A stretch of 64,000 bases of DNA from Arthrobacter sp. MMS18-M83 (GCF_026683955.1 NZ_CP113343.1:2666001-2730000); one strand, 5' to 3'. Positions 51,495-60,243 are shown, counted from the stretch's first letter. Translations and numbers: made by a program. Notes: generated by a model not told the origin, from the letters alone.

Positions 51495-52079
51495 GTGACC
51501 ATGCTGCATGGGATGGAGGGGTCGCGGGTGCTTGACCCTTTGGCTGATGAATATTTGCAGGCGGACGAGGACGATCCCGCACTGCTCTTCACGGCTGCCT
51601 ACAACAATTTTTCAGGACCGGTCTTTGGATACTTGCGCGCCCGCGGCGTAGATGACCCGGAAGCAGTCACGCAGGACGTGTTCCTGGCCCTCTACCCCAA
51701 ACTGGCTTCCCTCCGCGGCGGCCTGCAGGGGGCCAAGACCTTGCTCTTTTCCATCGCCCACGCCCGAATGGTGGATCACTACCGCAAACGGGAGCGCACT
51801 CCTGAGGCTGCGCCCTATGAACCCGATCTAGACGCGCGGCGTACACCGTCGGCGGAAGACCAAGCCTTCGGGCACGGGGAAGGACTGGGCGTGACGGAGC
51901 TCCTGGCAGACCTCGCCTCCGACTACCGCGAGGTCTTGGCTTTACGGGTCGTGGCGGACCTGTCGTTGGAAGAAACAGCGGACATCATGGGCAAATCCCA
52001 AGGAGCCGTGAAGCAGTTGCAGCGCAGGGCATTGAGTGCACTGAGAGAACGTGCATTACTAAGGAATGGCACATCATGA
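51495..52079 (+). CDS. ECF RNA polymerase sigma factor
   Basis: The 194-residue protein has sigma region 2 (FTAAYNNFSGPVFGYLRARG, VTQDVFLALYPKL) and region 4 (ASDYREVLALRVVADLSLEE, TADIMGKSQGAVKQLQRRAL), with no region 3. A GTG at 51495 or the ATG two codons on may start it. It overlaps the next gene by 4 bases (ATGA), the usual arrangement for an ECF factor and its membrane regulator. The target promoters are unknown. Confidence 0.92.
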   Translation: MTMLHGMEGSRVLDPLADEYLQADEDDPALLFTAAYNNFSGPVFGYLRARGVDDPEAVTQDVFLALYPKLASLRGGLQGAKTLLFSIAHARMVDHYRKRERTPEAAPYEPDLDARRTPSAEDQAFGHGEGLGVTELLADLASDYREVLALRVVADLSLEETADIMGKSQGAVKQLQRRALSALRERALLRNGTS

Positions 52080-52786
52080 GCGAAAAATCCGCATCCTGCG
52101 GCGAGCAGGGCATCGACCGCCTGCTTGCTGAGGCCGGGCTCGACGAAGCGTACGAGATCCGGACCGAGCTGCTGGAACTGCGCGCCCTCGCAAACAACCG
52201 GCCGCAGCCGTCAGCCGCAGTGCAGGCCTTGATGGCGCCCGCCTTGATGGCGCCTGCGCGCGGCATCGCTGCATCTGCCGGAGGCGCGGCTGCACCCATT
52301 GACGAATTGGTGGCCCGTCGCCGCAAGAAGAGCCGCATGGCCTTCGCTGCTGTTGCTGTGGCCGCTTCCCTCGCCGCTGGCGCTACCGCCGCGGCTGCCT
52401 CCGACGGCGGCATTCCGGGCACGATTGAACACTTGGGCGCCGTGGTGGGATCGTTCGTCTCCCAGCTCACGACCGGATCGGGCGGCAACGCTCCGCAACA
52501 GCAGGGGACGCGTTCAGAGCCGATGCCCACTCGCGAGACAAGTGTTCCTGCAAAATCCACGCCGGTACCCACCAGCCCCGACGCTCCAAGCAGCACCGCG
52601 CATCCAACCCCACGCGCCACTCCCTCGGCCGGGTCCCTGTCGGATCCGCGTGAGGGACTTCGAGACATTGCCAAGGGCGGTCCGGAATCCGTCACGATCC
52701 CGACGCCGGCTATCACCGGTCCGACGCTGCCGTTGCCAGAGCCCGTCCCCTCGGAGATTCTCCCGGGCAACCCGGTCAAGCCGTAA
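52076..52786 (+). CDS. Membrane partner of the ECF sigma factor (anti-sigma-like)
   Basis: The 236-residue protein has a cytoplasmic N-terminal part (about 1-85), one membrane helix (89-108, AFAAVAVAASLAAGATAAAA), a short GxxPxxIxxL stretch and an outer tail rich in Pro, Ser and Thr. ALMAP is repeated twice at residues 51-60. There is no HxxxCxxC zinc motif, so it is not a ZAS-type anti-sigma factor, but the coupled gene order suggests the same role. It shares the post-membrane pattern with the repeat protein at 50723. Confidence 0.7.
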   Translation: MSEKSASCGEQGIDRLLAEAGLDEAYEIRTELLELRALANNRPQPSAAVQALMAPALMAPARGIAASAGGAAAPIDELVARRRKKSRMAFAAVAVAASLAAGATAAAASDGGIPGTIEHLGAVVGSFVSQLTTGSGGNAPQQQGTRSEPMPTRETSVPAKSTPVPTSPDAPSSTAHPTPRATPSAGSLSDPREGLRDIAKGGPESVTIPTPAITGPTLPLPEPVPSEILPGNPVKP

Positions 52787-52822
52787 CGGTCCTAAACCCC
52801 CGCGGTCGTTCTCGACCAGACG

Positions 52823-52870
52823 CTCCCGCAGATTTGACCCGTTTTCGCCCGACGCTCGATCAGGAATACG
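52823..52870. repeat. Single degenerate copy of the dispersed element
   Basis: The bases gacgctcccgcagatttgac at about 52821, followed by ccgttttcgcccgacgctcg, match the core of the tandem element at 61547 (gctcctgca, gatttga, cttttgacg) with several changes. It lies between the sigma partner gene and the stem-loop before ald. Confidence 0.5.
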
Positions 52871-52958
52871 CCCGATTCCTGCAACCCTCCTGCACTTGAC
52901 GTGACGGAGCGTTGGGCCAACCATGCCTTAAAGGTGAGCGAGGGTCCGCAAGAACCAC

Positions 52959-53001
52959 GACGGCGGGGTGCCGCTTCCCATGGAAGCCGCACCCCGCCGT
53001 C
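52959..53001. terminator. 20-base stem-loop between convergent genes
   Basis: The arms at 52959..52978 and 52982..53001 pair at 19 of 20 positions (gacggcggggtgcc... with ...ggcaccccgccgtc-like partner). The loop is very short. It lies between the sigma partner gene and ald and probably stops transcription in both directions. Confidence 0.65.
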
Positions 53002-53046
53002 GGGCCCGGTTAGACCGCGTCGCGCTCGTTAGAAGCGGAAAGAAGG

Positions 53047-54165
53047 CTAGGCCGAGACCAGATTGTGCCAGTCGGCGACGAGGGGCAGGTTGTGCGCCTC
53101 GGAAACCGAGTGGTGAGCCACGTGGCCTCCGGCGATGTTGAGGCCGGCAGCCAGTGCGGGGTCGCGGTCGAAGGCAGCCTTGACGCCCAGGTTGGCAAGT
53201 GCCACTCCATAACGCAGGGTGACGTTGGTCAGCGCGTAGGTGGAGGTGTTCGGAACGGCGCCGGGCATGTTGGCGACGCAGTAGAAGATCGAGTTGTGGA
53301 CCTTGTACGTGGGTTCCTGGTGCGTGGTGGGGTGCGTGTCCTCGAAGCAGCCGCCCTGATCCACGGCGATGTCCACCAGCACGGAGCCGGGCTTCATGCG
53401 GGAGACCAGCTCATTGGTGACCAGTTTGGGAGCCTTGGCCCCCGGGATCAGCACGGAGCCAATGACGAGATCTGCGTCGATGACTGACTTCTCGATCTCG
53501 TACGCGTTGGAGGCGACGGTCTTCAGGCGGCCCTGGTAGAGAGCGTCCAGTTCGCGCAGGCGGTTGATGTTGATGTCCATGATGGTGACATCGGCACCGA
53601 GGCCCAGAGCCATTGCAGCGGCGTTGGTTCCGGCAACGCCGGCGCCGAGGACAACAACCTTGGCCGGGCGGACACCCGGAACGCCGCCCAGCAGCACACC
53701 CTTGCCGCCGGCCGGTGCCATGAGGGAGGAGGCTCCCACGACGACCGACAGTCGCCCAGCGACCTCGGACATAGGTGCCAGCAGGGGCAGGGTGCGGCCT
53801 TCCTGCACGGTTTCGTAGGCGATGGCCGTGACGCCGGAATTGATGAGCTCCTGTGTCAGTTCAGGCTCGGCGGCCAGGTGCAGGTAGGTGAAGAGGATAA
53901 GGCCCTTGCGGAAGCGGTGGTACTCGGCGCTGATGGGTTCCTTGACCTTCATGACCATGTCAGCGCGTGCCCAGACGTCGTCGGCTTCGGCCACGATCTC
54001 AGCACCCGCAACCGCGTATTCCTCGTCCGTGATGCCGGAGCCCAGGCCCGCGCCGCGCTCCACCAGGACGGAGTGGCCGTGTGTGCGGAACTCGTGAACC
54101 CCCGCGGCGGTGATGGCAACGCGGAATTCGTTGTTCTTGATCTCTTTGGGGACACCGATAATCAT
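53047..54165 (-). CDS. ald: Alanine dehydrogenase
   Basis: The 372-residue protein is a typical Ald: MIIGVPKEIKNNEFRVAITA at the start, the pyruvate-binding Lys/His region MVMKVKEPISAEY and LFTYLHLA, and the NAD motif VVLGAGVAGTNAAAMALGLG. It interconverts alanine with pyruvate and ammonia using NAD. ATG 54165 is chosen because GGAG lies 6 bases upstream and the length then equals that of known Ald; an ATG 12 bases earlier is less likely. It is divergent from a PucR-type regulator. Confidence 0.96.
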   Translation of the reverse strand: MIIGVPKEIKNNEFRVAITAAGVHEFRTHGHSVLVERGAGLGSGITDEEYAVAGAEIVAEADDVWARADMVMKVKEPISAEYHRFRKGLILFTYLHLAAEPELTQELINSGVTAIAYETVQEGRTLPLLAPMSEVAGRLSVVVGASSLMAPAGGKGVLLGGVPGVRPAKVVVLGAGVAGTNAAAMALGLGADVTIMDININRLRELDALYQGRLKTVASNAYEIEKSVIDADLVIGSVLIPGAKAPKLVTNELVSRMKPGSVLVDIAVDQGGCFEDTHPTTHQEPTYKVHNSIFYCVANMPGAVPNTSTYALTNVTLRYGVALANLGVKAAFDRDPALAAGLNIAGGHVAHHSVSEAHNLPLVADWHNLVSA

Positions 54166-54385
54166 TTTGGGCTCCATGTTCGAAAGGCTTCAACGGCCTT
54201 TTTCTCTGCGGGGGACTGTGATTCCAGAATAAATCCGCTGTGAGCCAAGCGACATGAAAGGCGACGGCAGCCGTCAGGAACTTCCCTGGATTTCCGGGGT
54301 TTTTGCCTTCTCAGGCTCGACATTTGTCGAGGCTGAGAGCGTCAGGTGTCGCCTGATGTTCGGTGGGCAAAGTAGTGTTTTCTCC

Positions 54386-55600
54386 ATGCAGCAAGACGTG
54401 GAGAAAATCGTCGAGGACGTCGCACTCAAGTTGGGCCGCGGCCTCTCCCTGGAAGACCTCGACGGCGTCCTGCTCGCCTACAGTTCCAACCAATCCCATG
54501 CGGACCGCGTGCGCGTGAATTTCCTCCTGAGCAAACGGGTTCCGGTGGACGTCAGTGCTTGGCAGCTTTCGCACGGCATCGCCACGGCAGTGCGTCCCGT
54601 CGTCGTACCCGCCAATGAAGAGCTCGGCATGGTGGGGCGCGTCTGCGTCCCGCTGCTGGTGCGCGGTTTCCGCGTGGGGTACCTCTGGGTCCAGCAGGAC
54701 CTTGACGAGCAGACCGCGACGGCGATCCTCGCCGAGTTGCCGGGCGTCCGGGACGAGCTGGACCTCCTGGCAGGACTGCTGCTCGATTCCAATACCGCCG
54801 AGTCGGAGTTCCGGCGCCGCCGAGAGCAGGAATTCCTGGCTGCTTGCCAAGGAGAATCCAACGCGGTGGCGGCCGTGGCCGGATGGAAGGAAATCCAAGG
54901 CCGGGGCCCGTGGCAGTTGGTTACCGTGCTTGACGCAGAGGACAGCCGCGGCGTCGCCGATCCCATCGCGGCCACGCTGACGCACCGTTCCGCGGCGCTG
55001 CAGGCAACCATCGGCGTCGATTCCGTACTTTTCAGCGCCGGCACGGAGACGCATTCGGTCCTGCTGTTCCGCGAAACCGGCGGCCGGGCCGAACATGCGC
55101 AAGTCCTGGTCCACTATCAGCTCGAGCTCGCCAAGCGTGCCGGCCGGAAGGTGGACCGGGTCATCCTTGGCATCAGCGAGCCGTTTTCGGTGGTCCGTCA
55201 ATTGGGGCGGGCCTACCGGCAATCGAAGCTCGCGGCCCAGGCTGCCGCCGTCGATCCTCCACTCGGCGAGCTCGTGGACAGCCGCTCGGCGGGCATCTAC
55301 CAGTTGTTCGAACGGCTGCAGGCGCCTGGCGGCTGGGACGATTCGGGCTCTTCACATTTCCAGGCGATCGAGGACGCAGACCGCAACGGCGAGCTCCTGC
55401 CCGTGCTCGAACTGCTTTACGACAGCGACGGTTCGGTCCAGGACGTGGCCACGAAGCTGCACTTGCACCGCAGCAGCATCTACAACCGGCTGGCCAGGGT
55501 CCGGCAACTCATCGGTGCTGATCCGTTGAATGGCGCTATCCGGCTCGAACTGCACGCGACGCTCAAAGCGCGCCGCTGGGCGGGGCGGCCGCGGATTTGA
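54386..55600 (+). CDS. PucR/CdaR-type regulator, probable ald activator
   Basis: The 404-residue protein has a GGDEF-like middle region and the C-terminal PucR helix-turn-helix (VQDVATKLHLHRSSIYNRLA). The frame is open from 54254, so the start is uncertain; ATG 54386 is chosen by alignment to where the regular secondary structure begins. AdeR of Bacillus, which activates ald, belongs to the same class, and this gene is divergent from ald. Control of ald in response to alanine is therefore likely but inferred. Confidence 0.85.
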   Translation: MQQDVEKIVEDVALKLGRGLSLEDLDGVLLAYSSNQSHADRVRVNFLLSKRVPVDVSAWQLSHGIATAVRPVVVPANEELGMVGRVCVPLLVRGFRVGYLWVQQDLDEQTATAILAELPGVRDELDLLAGLLLDSNTAESEFRRRREQEFLAACQGESNAVAAVAGWKEIQGRGPWQLVTVLDAEDSRGVADPIAATLTHRSAALQATIGVDSVLFSAGTETHSVLLFRETGGRAEHAQVLVHYQLELAKRAGRKVDRVILGISEPFSVVRQLGRAYRQSKLAAQAAAVDPPLGELVDSRSAGIYQLFERLQAPGGWDDSGSSHFQAIEDADRNGELLPVLELLYDSDGSVQDVATKLHLHRSSIYNRLARVRQLIGADPLNGAIRLELHATLKARRWAGRPRI

Positions 55601-55758
55601 GGTTGCCCGCATTTGAGGCCGCGCCGGTTACCCCTTGAACGGCCGCAGCTGAAGGCTGCAGCGCCAGCGGTCCGGGCGACGCTGGACTGTTGCGGTCTTG
55701 GTGCTCCGGCAGCACCGGCCGTGCCACTCGACGGAAGAGGTTCGATGCTTTCCCATCC

Positions 55759-56886
55759 TCACAGCAGAGCTCCGCTCGCGGCGTCCAAAATCGACCCGAG
55801 ATCCACGCCCGGTTGGGTGGGCTGCGGCGTGGCCGTCGATGGGCTGCTGGGCTGTACCGGCGGTTTCGGCTTCGATTGGCCAGGTGGCGTGTGCGAGGAC
55901 GGGTCGGTCGGGGTGGGCGTCGGCGAGGCCGGATCGGTGGGGGTCGGGGTGACCGTGACCGGGGGATCCGGGCTGGGAGCCGGAGCGGGTTGCGCCGGTG
56001 TGGGAACGGCTGGCACCGGAGTAAGGCTTGGGGGCAGCGCTGATGGGACTACGGAGGGAACCCGAATGGAGACTGATGGTGCCCCCGCGCTCGACGGCTT
56101 GACGGCGGCGGGCCCTTGCTGCGGCCCTTGCGCTGGGTCCGCAGTAGTCTGACCGGCCTTGGCGCTCGGGGTAGCTGCCGAAGGTAGCGCTGCAGTGCTG
56201 GGGGAAGTGCTTGCCGTCGTGGAAGGAGTGCCGGACTGCGTGGAGCTCTGGTCCTGGGCGCGGGTTTCCTGGCCGAAGAAGGGCAACTCAAGAGCCTGGC
56301 TGACGGAAGCCGCCGCCAACAAGATGCCTAGGGCTCCTGTCACCACTGCCATTCGGTTGCTCATCGTCCGGATGGTCGCAGCCTTTTTGAGGACGGCGTG
56401 CGGTTCCCGGCTGAACGACGATCCGGCAGAGGACACCGGAGTGAAGCCTGCACGAGTTGCCGTTGGAAGGGCGGTTGTGGGTGCCTTCTGGGTTTCGGCG
56501 GGGGGTGCAACGGTCGAGATGACTGCGGTGGCGGGTTCCGGTTCAGCGGGAGCCGCGGGTGCCGCCGTCTTTGTTGCCACTATCGGAATAGCCGCGGTGG
56601 CGGGTTCGGGGGCGGTAGTTGGTTCCACCGCTGCGGGTGGAACCGCCGGAATGCTCGCGGTCTCGCTGGCTTGGGCTGCCCGTTTCCGCTCGGCCGCGCG
56701 GGCGGCCGCTCGCGTGGTGGGCGCCGCCGTCGTCGGGTTCGTCGGGGTGGTTGGTGCCGGCGTCGAAATTTCGGAAGCCGGTTCAGGGATGAACGGTCCA
56801 CCGTCTTGGGCCCGACGGCGTCCGGTCGGTTTGGTGCGCTCGCGCGCCACTTGGGCACGGCGAGGCTGATCCATGGTTGGGGACAT
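55759..56886 (-). CDS. Pro/Thr/Ala-rich membrane protein
   Basis: The 375-residue protein has a long cytoplasmic N-terminal part of low complexity (Ala, Pro, Thr, with basic RAAARAAERKRAA), one membrane helix (about 180-197, MAVVTGALGILLAAASVSQA) and an outer tail rich in Pro, Ser and Thr that ends GVDLGSILDAASGALL. The arrangement, cytoplasm-membrane-wall, suggests an envelope-spanning protein. No enzymatic domain is seen. The opposite strand is also open but gives less plausible Gly/Val-rich sequence. Confidence 0.65.
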   Translation of the reverse strand: MSPTMDQPRRAQVARERTKPTGRRRAQDGGPFIPEPASEISTPAPTTPTNPTTAAPTTRAAARAAERKRAAQASETASIPAVPPAAVEPTTAPEPATAAIPIVATKTAAPAAPAEPEPATAVISTVAPPAETQKAPTTALPTATRAGFTPVSSAGSSFSREPHAVLKKAATIRTMSNRMAVVTGALGILLAAASVSQALELPFFGQETRAQDQSSTQSGTPSTTASTSPSTAALPSAATPSAKAGQTTADPAQGPQQGPAAVKPSSAGAPSVSIRVPSVVPSALPPSLTPVPAVPTPAQPAPAPSPDPPVTVTPTPTDPASPTPTPTDPSSHTPPGQSKPKPPVQPSSPSTATPQPTQPGVDLGSILDAASGALL

Positions 56887-57179
56887 GGTGATTGCCTCTC
56901 AACGCCTTCGAGGTTAGCTGTCGGGTTCGGACGAGGCCGTCCGGCCGCGCATGGCGGCTTCACCCCAAGGGCCTGTGGAGAAGTAGGCCCGGAGACTCTG
57001 GGTCCCCCGTCTCTGCCGCACGTCTAGCGGAATCCGGGTTGCGGCAGAGCTCGGCGTCAGCCCGGAAGCGGCCCAGCTGGGGATTGGGTCGCCCCTCGAC
57101 GCTACAACAGCCGACTAGAAAAGTCACATTTAGATAACGGGCCGGGCGACCGGTATTCCGCGGGATTTCGCGCGCGGAT

Positions 57180-58256
57180 CTAGTTCCGCTGCGCTCCAGT
57201 TTGCCCGGCGATGAGTCCGGCGACATGTTCGGCGTCCCGGCCGACGCCACCCACAAGGCCCGAGGTCAGCCCGTATTGGAACGGCATGCCCACGAAGAAC
57301 AGCCCCGGCAGTTGTTCCACGGCGCCCCGGCAGGTAAGCGGCCAGCCGTCCTCGTCCGCCGGAAGTCCTTGGATCCAGGCAAAGTCCGGTTGGTAGCCGG
57401 TCGCCCAGATCACGGTGGAGACTGGGAGTGTTTGGCCATCGTCCAGGAGCGGTTGGCCCCCATGGGTGCCCGTCAGGCGTGGCAGGCGGGTGACTGCCGC
57501 GGCGTCGAGCTCTTTTGTGGAGGCCCGGATCAGAGGCGCGCCGTGCTTGGTGAAGCCGACCGCAACCTTGCGGCCGATAGGAGTGGATCGGTTCATCACA
57601 TTGTGGATGAAGAGCCACCAAAGCCCCCCGGCGTATCGCGTCACTGGACCCGGAACGTGGAACGGGGGAGTTCCGGCGATGTAGGTGCGGTGGCTGGATG
57701 CGAGCTCCAAGGCAATTTCGACGCCGGAAGTGCCGGAGCCGACCACCAGGACATCTCCGGGCGGAACTGAGTCCGGGTTGGCGTACTCCGCGCCGTGCAG
57801 TTGGTGAATGCCTGGGTCCAAGGCCTCCGCGAAGGCTGGAATCCTCGGGCGGGCATTCGGGCCCGTTGCAACAACCACGTTCTTGGCCAGGATCGGTCCG
57901 GAGCTTGACTGGACTCGGTATCGGCCGTCGTCGCGCTCGATTCCGGTGACCTGGACGCCATGACGCACCGGGAGGTTCCAGTTGCCGGCATACGCCTCGA
58001 GGTATTCGGCCATGGCGTCTTTGCTGGGAAAGGTGCCCCGGTTGGCGGGGAAGGGCAGGCCGGGCAGCGAGTCGTGCTGCGCAGGGGTGAAGAGTCGCAA
58101 GGAATCCCAGCGGTTCCGCCACACATCGCCTGTGCGAGCACGTGAATCCAGGATGAGGAAGTCTTGCCCTTGTTTCTTCAGATGGAATCCGGTGGCGAGC
58201 CCGGCCTGTCCGGCGCCGATAACCGCGGTGTCTACTTGCTCAACGTTCATGTCCAT
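57180..58256 (-). CDS. Flavin-containing monooxygenase-like protein
   Basis: The 358-residue protein has two dinucleotide-binding motifs, AVIGAGQAGLATGFHL near the N-terminus (FAD) and VVGSGTSGVEIALEL in the middle (NADPH), plus ATGYQPDF near the end. This is the plan of class B flavoproteins such as YpeA/CzcO-like and FMO-type enzymes. The FxGxxxHxxx(Y/F) signature of true Baeyer-Villiger enzymes is not clear (IHQLHGAEYAN is in its place). Divergent TetR control is likely through the palindrome at 58289. Confidence 0.88.
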   Translation of the reverse strand: MDMNVEQVDTAVIGAGQAGLATGFHLKKQGQDFLILDSRARTGDVWRNRWDSLRLFTPAQHDSLPGLPFPANRGTFPSKDAMAEYLEAYAGNWNLPVRHGVQVTGIERDDGRYRVQSSSGPILAKNVVVATGPNARPRIPAFAEALDPGIHQLHGAEYANPDSVPPGDVLVVGSGTSGVEIALELASSHRTYIAGTPPFHVPGPVTRYAGGLWWLFIHNVMNRSTPIGRKVAVGFTKHGAPLIRASTKELDAAAVTRLPRLTGTHGGQPLLDDGQTLPVSTVIWATGYQPDFAWIQGLPADEDGWPLTCRGAVEQLPGLFFVGMPFQYGLTSGLVGGVGRDAEHVAGLIAGQTGAQRN

Positions 58257-58288
58257 CGCGAAGCCTCCTGAGGTGTGCTGGCTTCATT

Positions 58289-58321
58289 AGAATAGCATTC
58301 CAGTCACTGGAATGCTATTCT
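58289..58321. promoter_or_regulatory. 33-bp perfect palindrome, TetR operator
   Basis: Arms of 16 bases (agaatagcattccagt / actggaatgctattct) meet around a single C. On both strands TATTCT within the arms can serve as a -10 element. The site lies between the flavoprotein gene (32 bases away) and the TetR gene (6 bases away), so one dimer or two could close both promoters. Confidence 0.85.
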
Positions 58322-58327
58322 TTTTTC

Positions 58328-58948
58328 GTGGAGATTCGGCATAACGACAGGCGGATGGCTCAAGCTGTCGCCACGAAGGCTGCGGTGGTTGAGGCCGCTA
58401 AGGAACTGTTTCTGAGCAGGGGATACGTGGCCACCACTATCGGGGCAGTTGCCGAGCAGGCTGGCGTGGCTATCCAGACCATTTACAACTCCGTGGGCAA
58501 CAAGGCGGCGCTACTGTCGGCCGTGGTCGACGCTACGGCTGCCGGTCCGGAGGCGCCCCGTTCCGTTCCGGAAACCATGCGCGCGCGGACAGCCGCGGCC
58601 GTCGACGCAGGCGCGGTCATTGAATTGTTGGCTGACTGGTTCTCCGAGGTGCACCCACGCAGCAGCGAACTGTTCAGCGTCATGAGGCAGGCCTCCGCCG
58701 TCGACGCTGAAGCGGCCAAAGTGCTGAGGGACCGGGCAGAGCTCCGGCTACGGAACTACGCCGAAGCGGCTGACGCGCTCCGGCAACGCGGGGCGTTGAC
58801 CTCCGGCATGAGCGATGAGCAAGCAGCGGCCGTGATCTGGTCCGTGGGCCACCCTGACACCTATCGATCACTGGTACTGGATTTCGGCTGGGAACCGGAG
58901 AGGTACCGGGATTGGGTCCACGCGGCGCTGAAGGCGGCCCTCGCCTAG
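58328..58948 (+). CDS. TetR-family regulator
   Basis: The 206-residue protein has the TetR helix-turn-helix (VVEAAKELFLSRGYVATTIG, AVAEQAGVAIQTIYNSVGNK). It begins with GTG 58328, only 7 bases after the TATTCT element at 58315..58320, so the mRNA is probably leaderless, a common mode in actinobacteria. It most likely represses itself and the divergent flavoprotein gene. The ligand is unknown. Confidence 0.9.
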   Translation: MEIRHNDRRMAQAVATKAAVVEAAKELFLSRGYVATTIGAVAEQAGVAIQTIYNSVGNKAALLSAVVDATAAGPEAPRSVPETMRARTAAAVDAGAVIELLADWFSEVHPRSSELFSVMRQASAVDAEAAKVLRDRAELRLRNYAEAADALRQRGALTSGMSDEQAAAVIWSVGHPDTYRSLVLDFGWEPERYRDWVHAALKAALA

Positions 58949-59334
58949 CTTTCCTTATCTGCCGCGGCCTTCTTCTTCTGCGTCTCCAGCCACGCCATGA
59001 TGTCCGCGAGCCGGATCCGACGGTGCGTGCCGCGGTATTCGACCGGGATTTCGCCACGATCGGTCATGTTGCGCAGGTAGGTGTGCGAGATTCCGGCGAG
59101 TTCGGCCGCTCGCGACGTGGTCAGCATTTCCTCCACGCTGCTGACCGTCACCGCTTCGCCTCGGCCCAGCCGGCCGAGGAGATCGACGACGGCGTCCCTT
59201 GCCTCATCGGGCAGCCGGTGGACCGTGCCGTCAACGAAAACGGTGATGTCGTTGCTGTCCTGGAGTGAGCGCGCCAGGTTCCGGGCGTCGTCTGCGGGCA
59301 GGCCTGGCGTCACGCGGGGAGCTATCAATGCCAT
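58945..59334 (-). CDS. Excisionase-like DNA-binding protein (antitoxin-like)
   Basis: The 129-residue protein has an excisionase/MerR-like helix-turn-helix in its C-terminal half (TTSRAAELAGISHTYLRNMT, then PVEYRGTHRRIRLADIMAWL). Similar proteins are antitoxins paired with PIN-domain toxins, but no toxin gene follows here; the next gene downstream is the convergent TetR, overlapping by 4 bases. It may act alone, or its partner was lost. Confidence 0.82.
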   Translation of the reverse strand: MALIAPRVTPGLPADDARNLARSLQDSNDITVFVDGTVHRLPDEARDAVVDLLGRLGRGEAVTVSSVEEMLTTSRAAELAGISHTYLRNMTDRGEIPVEYRGTHRRIRLADIMAWLETQKKKAAADKES

Positions 59335-59389
59335 GGCAGAAGCCTAGCCGCATCGATTTGTTGGACGGAACTGCGCTAGATTCACGCCT

Positions 59390-60139
59390 ATGGTCAACTA
59401 CCCCGCCAATCCTGATCCGGGACCCGCCGTGGCCGCCGCAATCGAGCTACTGGTGCGGCAAGGCTACGACGCCACCTCCGTAGACGACCTCGCCGACGCC
59501 GCAGGAATCAGCCGCAGCACGTTCTTCCGCAAGTTCGGCTCCAAAGAGGACATCATTTTCGCTGATCACGACCGCATTCTCGCCCGGGTTCAAGAGCTGC
59601 TTTCGCGTACGACGGCGGATCCGTTGCGTTCGGTTGTGGATGCCGCGCTCTTGGTCTTCGACCACCACGTAGGTAGCCGCGAAACCTCCTTGGCGCGCTA
59701 CGAGCTCCTGCGCCGCGTGCCCGCCCTTCGTGATCGTGAACTGGTTATGACACATCGCTATCAGCGGGCCTTTCGAGGCCATCTCCAGGCGGCACTTCCC
59801 GAGGGCGAGAACCGGGAACTCACTGCCGTGGCCTTTGCTGCGGCAGTAGTCGCGGTGCACAACAGCGTCCTGCGCCAATGGCTGCGGGCGGCTGTTGACC
59901 GCGAGCACATCGAGGGCGACGCGCGGCAAGCTGAAGCCCGAGGGTTGGCTGCCCGGCTCGCGCGGGATTTGGAGGCTCTGGCTGACACTTTCGCCGGGGG
60001 TCCTGCCCGGGTTCCAGTGAGCCAGGCGGCTGGTGAGTCGTCCGCAGAAAGTGGGCGTCCCGCCGTCGTGGTTGCTGTCCTGGATCCGGCCGCAGGCACG
60101 GAGCAAATCCTCCAAGCGGTCCGCGACGCCCTGACGTAG
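59390..60139 (+). CDS. TetR-family regulator
   Basis: The 249-residue protein has a TetR helix-turn-helix (YDATSVDDLADAAGISRSTF, FRKFGSKEDIIFADHDRIL) and a longer helical C-terminal domain than usual. It is 104 bases upstream of an acyl-CoA dehydrogenase on the same strand and may control it through the repeats at 60162..60193. Regulators of this type often answer to acyl-CoA esters. Confidence 0.9.
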   Translation: MVNYPANPDPGPAVAAAIELLVRQGYDATSVDDLADAAGISRSTFFRKFGSKEDIIFADHDRILARVQELLSRTTADPLRSVVDAALLVFDHHVGSRETSLARYELLRRVPALRDRELVMTHRYQRAFRGHLQAALPEGENRELTAVAFAAAVVAVHNSVLRQWLRAAVDREHIEGDARQAEARGLAARLARDLEALADTFAGGPARVPVSQAAGESSAESGRPAVVVAVLDPAAGTEQILQAVRDALT

Positions 60140-60161
60140 CTCGGTTTCGTCGCGGTTCTTT

Positions 60162-60193
60162 GGAACTGAGTTCCTTGACATGAAACTGAGTGT
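60162..60193 (+). promoter_or_regulatory. Promoter with operator-like repeats before the acyl-CoA dehydrogenase gene
   Basis: TTGACA at 60175..60180 is a good -35. The palindrome ggaactgagttcc at 60162..60174 lies just before it, and aactgag recurs 20 bases later (60164..60170 and 60184..60190) on the other side. Two like sites two helical turns apart fit cooperative binding of a TetR dimer pair. The -10 is not clear. Confidence 0.5.
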
Positions 60194-60243
60194 CAGCGCA
60201 TGCTGGGAGTCGCAGATCGTAACCCCAGAGCGAGGATTCCTCC

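Noticed and set aside
55759..56886. The plus-strand open frame opposite the Pro/Thr-rich protein
   Set aside because: It would give a Gly/Val/Ala-rich protein without a plausible start, while the minus-strand frame has a clear single-helix membrane layout.
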